DNA from: Flavobacteriales bacterium
Lineage (GTDB): Bacteria > Bacteroidota > Bacteroidia > Flavobacteriales > BACL11
Length of the DNA: 22,272 nt
Direction: 5' to 3'
NCBI GenBank assembly: GCA_012960835.1
Contig: DUAL01000171.1
Span: forward strand, 1 to 22,272
Shown: piece by piece, positions 6,128 to 14,519 of the stretch
How the letters are laid out: each line of letters opens with the position of its first letter
Numbering within the stretch: position 1 is the first letter of the stretch
Position numbers and translations under genes: made by a program
Notes under the pieces: generated by a model
The model's input: the letters and a program-made list of their open reading frames with translations, nothing else
What the model was told of the DNA's origin: nothing
The model's database searches: none

Positions 6128-8545
6128 TTACTTGTTTTTAAAAAATTTACGGGATGTTTGTCCTAATTTTATGATATAAATTCCACTTGCTAAATCAGAA
6201 ATATCAATAACTTTTGATTCTGTTTCCTTTTGTGAAGTTATTATTGTTTCACCCAAGATATTTCGAATTTCCACTTCTCCTTTTACTACACTTTTTATTA
6301 CAATGTTATCTTTTGTTGGGTTTGGGTAAATAATAAAAGATTCGGTTACCATATCCTCAACTCCTGTTTGAGGGCCTGAAGTAATATTGAACATATCAAA
6401 ACCTCCTTCCACCCAATGCCCTCCTAATGAATCCCAATCTGCTGTCTCAATAATTACCTGCATATCTGTTGTAAGTGTTATATATTGTCCTAAATCAAAA
6501 GTTCTGAGATTCCATTGTCCCGTATCGGGAGAATTTACTGTCATAGTTTCCAAAACTATTGTCGTATTTCCATTACTAATACTCACAGTTAATGTATCAT
6601 TTGGAGTACTACCTCCTCCCCAACCACCACCACCATTTGCAAACCAAGAATGATAATTTAAGAGGTGTGGCTGATTTGAAGTCAAGTCAAATAAAGGCGA
6701 TATTAAAATAGTATTAAAATCATCCACATCATTACTTCCAGTCTGACCACCAGCAGCTAAACCTGTCACATAAGCATACTCAAAACAATCTGAATTAACA
6801 TCATCATCAGGATTATAATTTAATCCTTGAGTTGAAGTTCCTTCAGGATCACCTCTCTCCCATCTACCAGGATCATTTGGTGTAATCCCTCCGCTTATAC
6901 TCCATCCAAAATCAAAAGTAAAATCATCATAATAACCCTCTGGAAGAACTATTGTAAGATTGTTGTTTGTGGTAGTAATATTCTCATTACTGCAAATTGT
7001 ATTGTATCCCCACTGACCAGCTATTACCTCATAATTTCCATCATACATATTAGCTACATTAAAATTTCCATTTACATCAGTTGTAAGTGTGAAAGTAAAA
7101 TCATTATTATAAATAAGGACTTGAGCATTTGCAATTCCGTTTCCAGTAATATCTGTAACAATTCCGTTTCCAGTAAAAGATGGAAGAGGAACCAGTTGAG
7201 CATTTACAGTAGTTAAAACTCCATTAGACAAAATAGCAGAAATAGTATCACTCTCATATCCTGGTTTTGAGAATAAAATATTATAAGTTCCTCCGTTTGC
7301 AATTCCAGAAGTATATGCTCCGCTAATATTTGTAGATGTTGAAATGGAAGAAGTTAAAATCTCAATATTTGCTGAGGCAATAGCATTTGTTGTGTTAGCA
7401 TCTGTTACTGTTCCTTCCAAATAACAGGCTTGCTGGAATTGTCTTTCATAAATTAATAGCTTTGCCGATTGATTTGCACCACTATTTATATCACTTGAGA
7501 TAATATTACCAGAAGGTAAGAATGGATAAGTCCCCCAATTTCCATCAAAACCACTTCCACTGCCCGGATAAGAATCGTAATAGCCAACTTCTATCATATT
7601 ATTTGGGTAAGTAATATCATGCACTGTGGTTCCATCTCTGTAATAAGAGGTAATTAAAAAATTACCATCCACATGCGTATTATGAGGAATGGTGTTAGAA
7701 CCAGGATTAGATTGTATTCTATCTACTTCTTGTATATTATTCACATTCGTAATATCATAAGCTGCAATATAAGCATCAGATTGTTCATCAGTAGTAAATA
7801 CATAATCACCATCAGTTGAAACCCAAGCATTATGCGTAAAAGCGTTAGGAGTGGTTTGGCTGCCTAATGTCTGCGGATTACTTTTATTGCTTACATCTAC
7901 AACAAATAGCTCTCCTGCATATATGCAACCCGCATACATGGTATCACCTCTTGCCATTCCGTCATGAATATATTCATCATCCCATTCGCCCAAATAAACT
8001 GGATTGGTAGGATTAGCATTTACATCTAAAAATATAGCTCCGTCAGCAGGAGAGCTCCCTGTATTGGAGGAAGCACCAAAAATGTAAGCAATTCCATTTT
8101 CATCAATATAAATATTATGAGCTGCTGTAAACTCTACAGATGCGCCAGTCGTAGGATTTGTAAAGTTTTTCACATGCCAATAGGTTGCTCCTGTCATATC
8201 ATTCAAATCTACAATAAGCAAACCTGTATCTGATTCAGTTGTAACATAAGCATAATTGCCCCATGTTTTTATATCTCTCCATGTGGAATTAATATCTGGA
8301 ATATAAAACATTTCAACAGGATTAGTTCCATTGCTAACATCCACCACCGAAAATCCATCATTCAGTCCAACTAAGGCGTATTCGTTTCCGTTTGCATCTA
8401 CCCAACCCCAAATATCACTTCCTTCTGTATTTAATGAGGACCACTCATAAGTTCCCATCAAAAGCATATTCATACTATTTTGGGCAAAAATTCCAATTGG
8501 AAGCATTATAATGGTCAATAGAAATGTTGTAATTTTTTGTTTCAT
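6128..8545 (-). CDS. choice-of-anchor-B family T9SS-exported surface protein, paralog A
   Basis: An 805-residue protein and first gene of the five-gene minus-strand cluster. Residues 1-21 are a signal peptide (MKQKITTFLLTIIMLPIGIF-A). Residues about 23-373 form the choice-of-anchor-B propeller-like domain. It retains the His motifs I recall as typical of this family: AHN (H143), IHDG (H194), THNAW (H238) and PHNTH (H288, H291), plus H309 in TVHDIT. Two carboxypeptidase-regulatory-like domains (about 374-452 and 455-540), a jelly-roll or MAM-like module (about 545-725) and a T9SS type A tail (FIIYPNPTKDN...GIYIIKLGQTSRKFFKNK) follow. The molecular activity of the family is not known; the clustered His suggest metal binding or catalysis, which is inference. 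A -7 box lies 24-31 bases upstream, so the cluster promoter is probably here. Confidence 0.9.
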   Translation of the reverse strand: MKQKITTFLLTIIMLPIGIFAQNSMNMLLMGTYEWSSLNTEGSDIWGWVDANGNEYALVGLNDGFSVVDVSNGTNPVEMFYIPDINSTWRDIKTWGNYAYVTTESDTGLLIVDLNDMTGATYWHVKNFTNPTTGASVEFTAAHNIYIDENGIAYIFGASSNTGSSPADGAIFLDVNANPTNPVYLGEWDDEYIHDGMARGDTMYAGCIYAGELFVVDVSNKSNPQTLGSQTTPNAFTHNAWVSTDGDYVFTTDEQSDAYIAAYDITNVNNIQEVDRIQSNPGSNTIPHNTHVDGNFLITSYYRDGTTVHDITYPNNMIEVGYYDSYPGSGSGFDGNWGTYPFLPSGNIISSDINSGANQSAKLLIYERQFQQACYLEGTVTDANTTNAIASANIEILTSSISTSTNISGAYTSGIANGGTYNILFSKPGYESDTISAILSNGVLTTVNAQLVPLPSFTGNGIVTDITGNGIANAQVLIYNNDFTFTLTTDVNGNFNVANMYDGNYEVIAGQWGYNTICSNENITTTNNNLTIVLPEGYYDDFTFDFGWSISGGITPNDPGRWERGDPEGTSTQGLNYNPDDDVNSDCFEYAYVTGLAAGGQTGSNDVDDFNTILISPLFDLTSNQPHLLNYHSWFANGGGGWGGGSTPNDTLTVSISNGNTTIVLETMTVNSPDTGQWNLRTFDLGQYITLTTDMQVIIETADWDSLGGHWVEGGFDMFNITSGPQTGVEDMVTESFIIYPNPTKDNIVIKSVVKGEVEIRNILGETIITSQKETESKVIDISDLASGIYIIKLGQTSRKFFKNK

Positions 8546-8568
8546 TATTTTAGTTTTTAATTATAAAG

Positions 8569-8576
8569 CAAATGTA
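8569..8576 (-). promoter_or_regulatory. candidate promoter of the five-gene surface-protein cluster (TACATTTG)
   Basis: The minus strand has TACATTTG, an exact TAnnTTTG -7 box, 24 bases upstream of paralog A's ATG. A CTG lies 19 bases further upstream, near the place expected for the -33 TTG. The intergenic region is 99 bp, and the downstream genes follow with at most 18 bp gaps, so this is the most likely promoter for 8545 to 1150. Confidence 0.45.
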
Positions 8577-8644
8577 GTATTAATAATAGGTATTGCAGGG
8601 ATTATAAAATGAATTTAATAATTTCTTAGTCGTTCAAAACGAAT

Positions 8645-11242
8645 TTATAGGTCCAAACTTATTTGTTTGTTATCATTATCTTCTCTTGTTTCTGAGATAT
8701 TTTCCGATTCAATAATCTCAATTTCTTGTTTTGTTTCTTCTAGTTTTTCTTCTTCAAATGGCAAGGCTTCTAATAAGTTAATTTCCTTTATTTTATTATT
8801 AGACAGCTTGTTCCCAATAGCCTTCACTCCCTTCACAGCAATAAACTCCTCCATATTTATTATTACTGTTTTTCTCTGTTTCCCTTTTTCTTTTACAAAT
8901 ACTACTTTTGCTTGTGGGCGCCAATCAGTGGATGCAATCTCCAGAAAAGAATTTTTATGTTGGGTGATAAAATTTAATTTTTTACTTTTCACTTCTACTT
9001 TAAATCTTTTTATAAAGTAACGCTCTTTTTTACCATCAAAATAAATAGCAGAAATTGGCTTTGCAGGATTGAATTTTTCAATAACTATTATATCCTCATC
9101 AAAATGAGAAGAAAGCTCAAATCCTTTTAGCTGTAAATCACCCTGCTGATTTATTGTAAGTATTTTATCTTCTGCTTCAAATGAACCTAAAAATTCTCCT
9201 CTTTTATCTACATTTAATCTTTGTACTGCATCATCAAACCAAATTTTTCTAGCAGATAAAGTAGATATTCCCTCTGATTTTAGCTCTACCTTTTTAACGG
9301 TATTTTTCGTAATAATATTACCATTTGCGCTTCTTCCTTTTATTGTAATTTCAGAAAAATTAACATCTATTTTTAGTTTTTTTAGTCTTTGTAATGCTCT
9401 TAAATGAATGGTAACCTGCTCTGCCTGACCATTTGGGTTTGCAGTAAAATACAGTACCTTACTTCCCTTGTTTGTTTTAGTAAGCGTGTATTCTTTGTTT
9501 CTTGTTATCCCTTTAACTGCAAATCGTTTTATCATTGTATTTCCTGACTTTCCATCTTTGTAAATCATATTGTAAATGGTGCGTTCATCTCCTTTTTTAA
9601 ACACTCCACAATGAATAATATCTTTTCCAACAAAAGTTTTGTCATCCACTTTTGTTTTAATCATACTTCCATCTTTTTTGAAAGCGATAATATCATCAAT
9701 ATCAGAACAATCGCACACATACTCATCTTTTCTAAGAGTGGTTCCTATAAACCCTTCTTTTCTATTTACATAAAGTTTCTTACTTGCTACTACTACCTTT
9801 TTTGCTTCTATATTTTCAAAGGTTTTTATTTCTGTTTTTCTTTTAAATTCTTTACCATAATCTTTCTTCAATTTTTTGAAATAAGCAATAGCATAATCAG
9901 TCAAATTATTTAAATTATGTTTTACTTCTTTTATTCTTTCTTCTAATTTTAAGATGTCATTTTTTGCCTTGTCTAAATCGAATTTGGTAATTCGTTTTAT
10001 TTTAATCTCTGTAAGTCGACTAACATCTTCATCTATTACTTCACGCAAAAGGTTTTTAGTGTGTGGCTTTAGTCCTTTATGAATTGTGGAAATAACTTCT
10101 TCCCAACTTTCTAATTCTTCAATTTGGTGGTAGATTCTATTTTCAATAAATATTCTTTCAAGGGAAGCAAAATGCCATTTTTCTTGCATTTCATTCAGCA
10201 CTACTTCCAACTCCTGTTTTAATAAATCGAGCGTTCTATTTGTTGAAATATACAAAATTTCCGATACACCTAAAAATTTTGGTGTTTCCTCTTCAATGAC
10301 GCATGAAAGTGGAGATATAGAAACCTCACAATCAGTAAAACTATAAAGAGCATCTATAGTTTTATCGGGTGATACTTTTGCGGGAAGCGTAATGGCTATT
10401 TCCACATTTTCGGCCGTATTATCCTCTATCTTTTTTATCTTAATCTTTCCTTTATCATTGGCTTTTATTATGGAAGAAATTAAAGAAGTTGTGGTTGTTG
10501 AAAAAGGAATTTCAGAAATAATAAGAGTACTTTTATCTTCTTGTGAAATTTTTGCTCTTACTCTAATTCTTCCTCCCCTTTTTCCGTCATTATAATTGGT
10601 GAAATCAGCCATACCACCACTAAAAAAATCAGGAAAAATTCTTGGCTTCACGCCTTTCAGAACTCTGATAGAAGCATCAATTAGTTCATTAAAATTATGA
10701 GGCATTATTTTGGTAGAAAGTCCAACTGCAATACCCTCTACTCCATGGGTTAAAAGCAAAGGAAACTTTACTGGTAAAGTTACTGGCTCCTTGCTTCTGC
10801 TATCATAAGAGGAAATCCACTCTGTAATTTTTGAGTTGTAAAGCACTTCTAAAGCAAATTTACTGAGGCGTACTTCAATATATCTTGAGGCTGCTGCCTT
10901 ATCGCCTGTGAAAGTATTTCCCCAATTTCCTTGCATATCGAGTAAAAGATTTTTTTGTCCTACTTGTACAAGCGCATCACCAATAGAAGCATCTCCATGA
11001 GGATGGTATTTCATAGTATGCCCTATTACATTGGCCACTTTATGATATCTACCATCATCCAACTCTTTTAAGGAATGAAGTATTCTTCTTTGCACTGGTT
11101 TTAACCCATCTTCAATATATGGCACTGAACGTGCTAAAATAACATAAGAAGCATAATCTAAAAACCACTTCTTATACATACCAGAAATATGTATTACATC
11201 TTTTAGGTTTTCTCCATTTATATTATTGGACTCTTTATTCAT
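8645..11242 (-). CDS. parC: DNA topoisomerase IV subunit A
   Basis: An 865-residue type IIA topoisomerase A subunit that cleaves and rejoins DNA during decatenation together with ParE. The winged-helix breakage domain contains the motif KYHPHGDASIGDAL (78-91) and the catalytic tyrosine in AASRYIEVRL (Tyr121), which covalently binds the DNA 5' end. LDMQGNWGN and LPVKFPLLLTHGVEGIAVG are typical of the tower region. A long coiled-coil segment (about 420-480) and a C-terminal region rich in beta-pinwheel-like repeats complete it, followed by an acidic tail. At the position of the E. coli GyrA Ser83 quinolone contact this protein has Ala85, followed by Ser86. The gene overlaps the end of parE by 8 bp, so the two are co-translated. 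Neighbour parE and the HPHGDASIGDAL sequence favour ParC over GyrA. Confidence 0.93.
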   Translation of the reverse strand: MNKESNNINGENLKDVIHISGMYKKWFLDYASYVILARSVPYIEDGLKPVQRRILHSLKELDDGRYHKVANVIGHTMKYHPHGDASIGDALVQVGQKNLLLDMQGNWGNTFTGDKAAASRYIEVRLSKFALEVLYNSKITEWISSYDSRSKEPVTLPVKFPLLLTHGVEGIAVGLSTKIMPHNFNELIDASIRVLKGVKPRIFPDFFSGGMADFTNYNDGKRGGRIRVRAKISQEDKSTLIISEIPFSTTTTSLISSIIKANDKGKIKIKKIEDNTAENVEIAITLPAKVSPDKTIDALYSFTDCEVSISPLSCVIEEETPKFLGVSEILYISTNRTLDLLKQELEVVLNEMQEKWHFASLERIFIENRIYHQIEELESWEEVISTIHKGLKPHTKNLLREVIDEDVSRLTEIKIKRITKFDLDKAKNDILKLEERIKEVKHNLNNLTDYAIAYFKKLKKDYGKEFKRKTEIKTFENIEAKKVVVASKKLYVNRKEGFIGTTLRKDEYVCDCSDIDDIIAFKKDGSMIKTKVDDKTFVGKDIIHCGVFKKGDERTIYNMIYKDGKSGNTMIKRFAVKGITRNKEYTLTKTNKGSKVLYFTANPNGQAEQVTIHLRALQRLKKLKIDVNFSEITIKGRSANGNIITKNTVKKVELKSEGISTLSARKIWFDDAVQRLNVDKRGEFLGSFEAEDKILTINQQGDLQLKGFELSSHFDEDIIVIEKFNPAKPISAIYFDGKKERYFIKRFKVEVKSKKLNFITQHKNSFLEIASTDWRPQAKVVFVKEKGKQRKTVIINMEEFIAVKGVKAIGNKLSNNKIKEINLLEALPFEEEKLEETKQEIEIIESENISETREDNDNKQISLDL

Positions 11243-13085
11243 CTTCGGTAATGTCTTTTTCTACTTTCAAATTGTCAATAATAAACTTCTGCCTTTCTGG
11301 AGTGTTTTTTCCCATATAGAAACTTAAAATTTCTCCAATTCCAGCTTCTTTTCCAATTATCACTGGTTCAAGGCGCATATTTTTTCCAATAAAATGCTTA
11401 AACTCTGATGGAGATATTTCTCCTAACCCTTTAAACCTTGTGATTTCTGCATTTTTTCCAATCTTTTCAATGGCTTCTATTTTTTCTTTTTCGCTATAAC
11501 TATAAAAAGTTTTCTTTTTGTTTCTAACTCTAAAAAGAGGTGTTTCCAAAATATGCACATGCCCTTCTTTTACAAGTTCAGGGAAAAATTTCAAAAAGAA
11601 CGTAATAAGCAAAAGGCGAATATGCATTCCGTCTACATCTGCATCAGTTGCTAAAACAATTTTATTATAGCGCAAACCCTCAATCCCTTCTTCAATATTT
11701 AAAGCAGCTTGCAAAAGGTTAAACTCCTCATTTTCATAAACTACCTTTTTGTTCAGTCCATATGAATTTAGCGGCTTCCCCCTTAAACTAAAAACTGCTT
11801 GAGTACTTACATCACGCGTTTTAGTAATAGATCCAGAAGCAGAATCACCCTCTGTAATAAAAATAGTAGTATCTGCCCTATTTGATTTTTTCAAATCGTT
11901 ATAATGTACCCTGCAATCCCTTAACTTTTTGTTATGTAAATTAGCTTTTCTTGCTCTTTCTCTTGCTAGTTTTTTTACTCCTGCCATTGCCTTTCTTTCA
12001 TGTTCAGCTTGCTGAATTTTCTTTTGTAGACTAATGGCTGTTTCCGGATGCTTATGCAAATAATTATCCAATTGCGTTTTGATAAAATCATTAACAAATG
12101 TTCGGATAGTAATTCCTCCGGGCTCCATTTCATTGGATCCTAATTTTGTTTTGGTTTGTGATTCAAAAACTGGCTCAATTATTTTGATACTTATAGCAGC
12201 ATATACTGCCTGACGAATGTCAACCGCATCATAATTTTTTCCGTAAAACTCCCGAATAGTTTTAGCAATCGCTTCTCTAAAAGAGCTTTGATGTGTTCCC
12301 CCCTGAACGGTATGTTGCCCATTTACAAAAGAGAAATATTGCTCAGAATATTGATTTTTGCAGTGTGTAAGTGCAAGCTCAATATCTTCTCCTTTCAGTT
12401 GAATTATAGGATATAGAATTTCAGAATCAATATCTCGCTCCAATAAATCGTATAATCCATTTTTAGAAATAAATTTATTGCCATTGTAAAGTAATGTCAG
12501 TCCAGGATTTAAATAGCAATAATTCCAGAGCATTTTCTCCACATACTCATTGATAAATCGGTATTTTCCAAATAATTCTTCATCAGGAATAAAGGTAACT
12601 TTTGTACCTTTTCTGGAAGAATTATCTTGAATAGGCTCTTCATTAAAAATAATACCTTTATCAAACTCTACCAATTTACTTTTTCCCTCCCTTACCGATT
12701 TTATTTTAAAATAGGAAGAAAGTGCATTCACAGCTTTTGTTCCAACCCCATTTAGTCCAACCGATTTTTTAAAAACTTTGGAATCGTATTTTGCACCTGT
12801 ATTGATTTTCGAAACACAATCAATAACTTTTCCAAGCGGAATTCCTCTGCCAAAATCACGAACAGAAACTCTATTATTTTTGATGGAAACCTCAATGGTT
12901 TTTCCATGCCCCATTACATATTCGTCAATGCAATTATCAATTACTTCTTTCAAAAGAACATACACTCCGTCATCTGGTGATGAACCATCACCAACCTTCC
13001 CTATATACATACCAGGTCTTAGCCGAATATGCTCTTTCCAATCTAAGGAACGAATGCTATCTTCTGTATAGGCTTGTTTTGACAT
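11235..13085 (-). CDS. parE: DNA topoisomerase IV subunit B
   Basis: A 616-residue ATPase subunit of topoisomerase IV. The GHKL ATP site is visible as KEVIDNCIDEY (Glu47, Asn51), VRDFGRGIP (Asp77) and SVGLNGVGTKAVNALS. The transducer domain has QTKTKLGS. The TOPRIM metal site is formed by ITEGDSASGS, LRGKPLNSYG and ATDADVDGMHIR. The length is shorter than gyrase B of enterobacteria and usual for Bacteroidota ParE. It pairs with ParC, encoded immediately downstream with an 8-bp overlap. The ATG at 13083-13085 is well placed, with SKQAYTEDSIRSLDWKEHIR leading into the RPGMYIG motif expected at the N-terminus. Confidence 0.93.
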   Translation of the reverse strand: MSKQAYTEDSIRSLDWKEHIRLRPGMYIGKVGDGSSPDDGVYVLLKEVIDNCIDEYVMGHGKTIEVSIKNNRVSVRDFGRGIPLGKVIDCVSKINTGAKYDSKVFKKSVGLNGVGTKAVNALSSYFKIKSVREGKSKLVEFDKGIIFNEEPIQDNSSRKGTKVTFIPDEELFGKYRFINEYVEKMLWNYCYLNPGLTLLYNGNKFISKNGLYDLLERDIDSEILYPIIQLKGEDIELALTHCKNQYSEQYFSFVNGQHTVQGGTHQSSFREAIAKTIREFYGKNYDAVDIRQAVYAAISIKIIEPVFESQTKTKLGSNEMEPGGITIRTFVNDFIKTQLDNYLHKHPETAISLQKKIQQAEHERKAMAGVKKLARERARKANLHNKKLRDCRVHYNDLKKSNRADTTIFITEGDSASGSITKTRDVSTQAVFSLRGKPLNSYGLNKKVVYENEEFNLLQAALNIEEGIEGLRYNKIVLATDADVDGMHIRLLLITFFLKFFPELVKEGHVHILETPLFRVRNKKKTFYSYSEKEKIEAIEKIGKNAEITRFKGLGEISPSEFKHFIGKNMRLEPVIIGKEAGIGEILSFYMGKNTPERQKFIIDNLKVEKDITEDE

Positions 13086-13129
13086 TTACAATAAAAAGGT
13101 CTTTATCTTGAGTATTAGATGAATGAAAA

Positions 13130-13137
13130 CAAAATTA
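13130..13137 (-). promoter_or_regulatory. candidate -7 box for parE-parC (TAATTTTG)
   Basis: The minus strand reads TAATTTTG, matching TAnnTTTG, 44 bases upstream of the parE ATG. The area is very AT-rich and no clear -33 TTG is seen, so the match may be chance. Confidence 0.3.
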
Positions 13138-13221
13138 AAACACAAATAAAAATATATGAAGAGAATCAGATAAGTTTTTCAACAATGTTTTCAACTTTTA
13201 AAAAAAAGGGTAAATTTTAGT

Positions 13222-13279
13222 ATATTAGATATGAGATTACAAAAAAAATCTAATATCTATAATCTAAATACTCATATCT
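13222..13279. repeat. AT-rich intergenic inverted repeats between ychF and parE
   Basis: The 198-bp gap between parE and ychF holds no gene. It contains ATATTAGAT (13222-13230) and its exact complement ATCTAATAT (13248-13256). It also contains AGATATGAG (13227-13235) with complement CTCATATCT (13271-13279). The second arm includes CTAATATCTA (13250-13259), the exact reverse complement of TAGATATTAG in the other intergenic repeat at 17694-17703. On the minus strand the hairpins lie just after ychF and could act as a weak terminator, although the stems are almost all A-T. Confidence 0.5.
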
Positions 13280-13283
13280 GCTT

Positions 13284-14381
13284 TTATACATTAAACCGAA
13301 AATGCATTACATCTCCATCTTGCACTACATACTGTTTTCCCTCAACCGATAGTTTTCCAGAATCTTTACATGCTTGTTCTGAGCCAAGTGCTACAAAATT
13401 TTTATAGGCAATTACTTCTGCCCTTATAAATCCTTTCTCAAAATCGGAATGAATAACCCCAGCAGCTTGCGGTGCTTTCATGCCTTTTGTAATGGTCCAA
13501 GCCCTGACTTCCTTCTCCCCTGCCGTAAAATAGGTTTGTAAATTAAGTAGCCGATAAGTAGCCTGAATTAAATAGTGAACCCCAGGTTTTTCCAGGCCCA
13601 TTTCATCCAAAAAAAGATTTTGTTCTTCCAAATCCTCCAATTCAGCAATTTCAGCCTCAATGGAAGTGGCAATAAGCAAGATTTCAGCATCTTCCGTTTT
13701 TATTGCTTCCCTAACTTGTTCCACATATTTATTTCCATCTTTTGCCGACACTTCATCCACATTACAAACATAAAGAACAGGCTTATCGGTAAGTAAATAA
13801 AGGTCAGCAATTACTTCTTTTTCAGTATCCGTCATTTCAAGCGAACGAACTGATTCTCCTTTTTGTAAATGGATAATGTATTTATCCAAAATCCCAACTA
13901 TTTTTATGGCTTCTTTATCTCCTGATTTTACAATTTTTTGGTATTTATCTCGCTTTTTTTCCACTACTTCCAAATCCTTTATTTGTAATTCGAAATCAAT
14001 CGTTTCTTTATCTCTTACAGGATTTACACTTCCATCTACATGCACAATATTATCATCATCAAAACATCTTAATACATGAATAATCGCATTGGTTTCACGG
14101 ATGTTTGCCAAAAATTTATTACCAAGCCCCTCTCCTTTACTTGCACCCTTTACAAGACCTGCAATATCTACTATTTCAATGGTGGTTGCTTGCACTTTTT
14201 CAGGATTTACCAATTCGGATAGTTTCTCTAATCTAACATCTGGGACAGTAATTACACCAACATTTGGCTCAATGGTACAAAACGGAAAATTAGCCGATTG
14301 TGCTTTTGCCTTTGATAAACAATTAAATAAAGTTGATTTTCCTACATTCGGCATACCTACTATTCCACATTTTACAGCCAT
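13284..14381 (-). CDS. ychF: redox-regulated ATPase YchF (OLA1-type, Obg family)
   Basis: A 365-residue protein with the usual length for YchF. The P-loop is GMPNVGKST (9-17), switch II is DIAGLVKGASKGEGLGNKFL, and the G4 motif is NVDE in place of NKxD, the change that gives YchF preference for ATP over GTP. A coiled-coil region lies in the middle (ELQIKDLEVVEKKRDKYQKI). The C-terminal TGS domain ends GDVMHFRFNV, which is highly characteristic. In other bacteria YchF binds ribosomes and affects stress responses. The gene stands alone on the minus strand, divergent from the transketolase operon, with a TATATTTG -7 box upstream. Confidence 0.95.
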   Translation of the reverse strand: MAVKCGIVGMPNVGKSTLFNCLSKAKAQSANFPFCTIEPNVGVITVPDVRLEKLSELVNPEKVQATTIEIVDIAGLVKGASKGEGLGNKFLANIRETNAIIHVLRCFDDDNIVHVDGSVNPVRDKETIDFELQIKDLEVVEKKRDKYQKIVKSGDKEAIKIVGILDKYIIHLQKGESVRSLEMTDTEKEVIADLYLLTDKPVLYVCNVDEVSAKDGNKYVEQVREAIKTEDAEILLIATSIEAEIAELEDLEEQNLFLDEMGLEKPGVHYLIQATYRLLNLQTYFTAGEKEVRAWTITKGMKAPQAAGVIHSDFEKGFIRAEVIAYKNFVALGSEQACKDSGKLSVEGKQYVVQDGDVMHFRFNV

Positions 14382-14403
14382 TTTTTATTTTTTTTTGAGT
14401 TGG

Positions 14404-14411
14404 CAAATATA
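14404..14411 (-). promoter_or_regulatory. candidate ychF promoter -7 box (TATATTTG)
   Basis: The minus strand reads TATATTTG followed by CC, an exact TAnnTTTG match, 22 bases before the ychF start codon within the 138-bp divergent intergenic region. A TTG occurs only 11 bases further upstream, too close for a normal -33 element. Confidence 0.45.
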
Positions 14412-14492
14412 TATTAAGAATACAAAATAATGGAAAATACATTAGAGTTTTCAATAATTATTAACACAGCCCCCAGCGTTTGATTAAAATTC

Positions 14493-14500
14493 TATTTTTG
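14493..14500 (+). promoter_or_regulatory. candidate promoter of the transketolase operon (TATTTTTG)
   Basis: TATTTTTG matches the -7 consensus TAnnTTTG and ends 19 bases before the ATG of the transketolase N-terminal subunit, on the other side of the divergent region from the ychF box. The -33 element is not clear. Confidence 0.45.
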
Positions 14501-14519
14501 CCATTGAAAAAACTATCCT

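Noticed and set aside
8630..8642. TCGTT-CAA-AACGA hairpin just after parC as a terminator
   Set aside because: The stem is only 5 bp, the loop is 3 bases and no T-tract follows on the minus strand, so it is too weak to call.
8667..9020. Plus-strand frame of 117 codons with Ser/Phe-rich product
   Set aside because: It is antisense to the Lys/Glu-rich C-terminus of parC; the composition is what complementing that region gives, and there is no domain or promoter.
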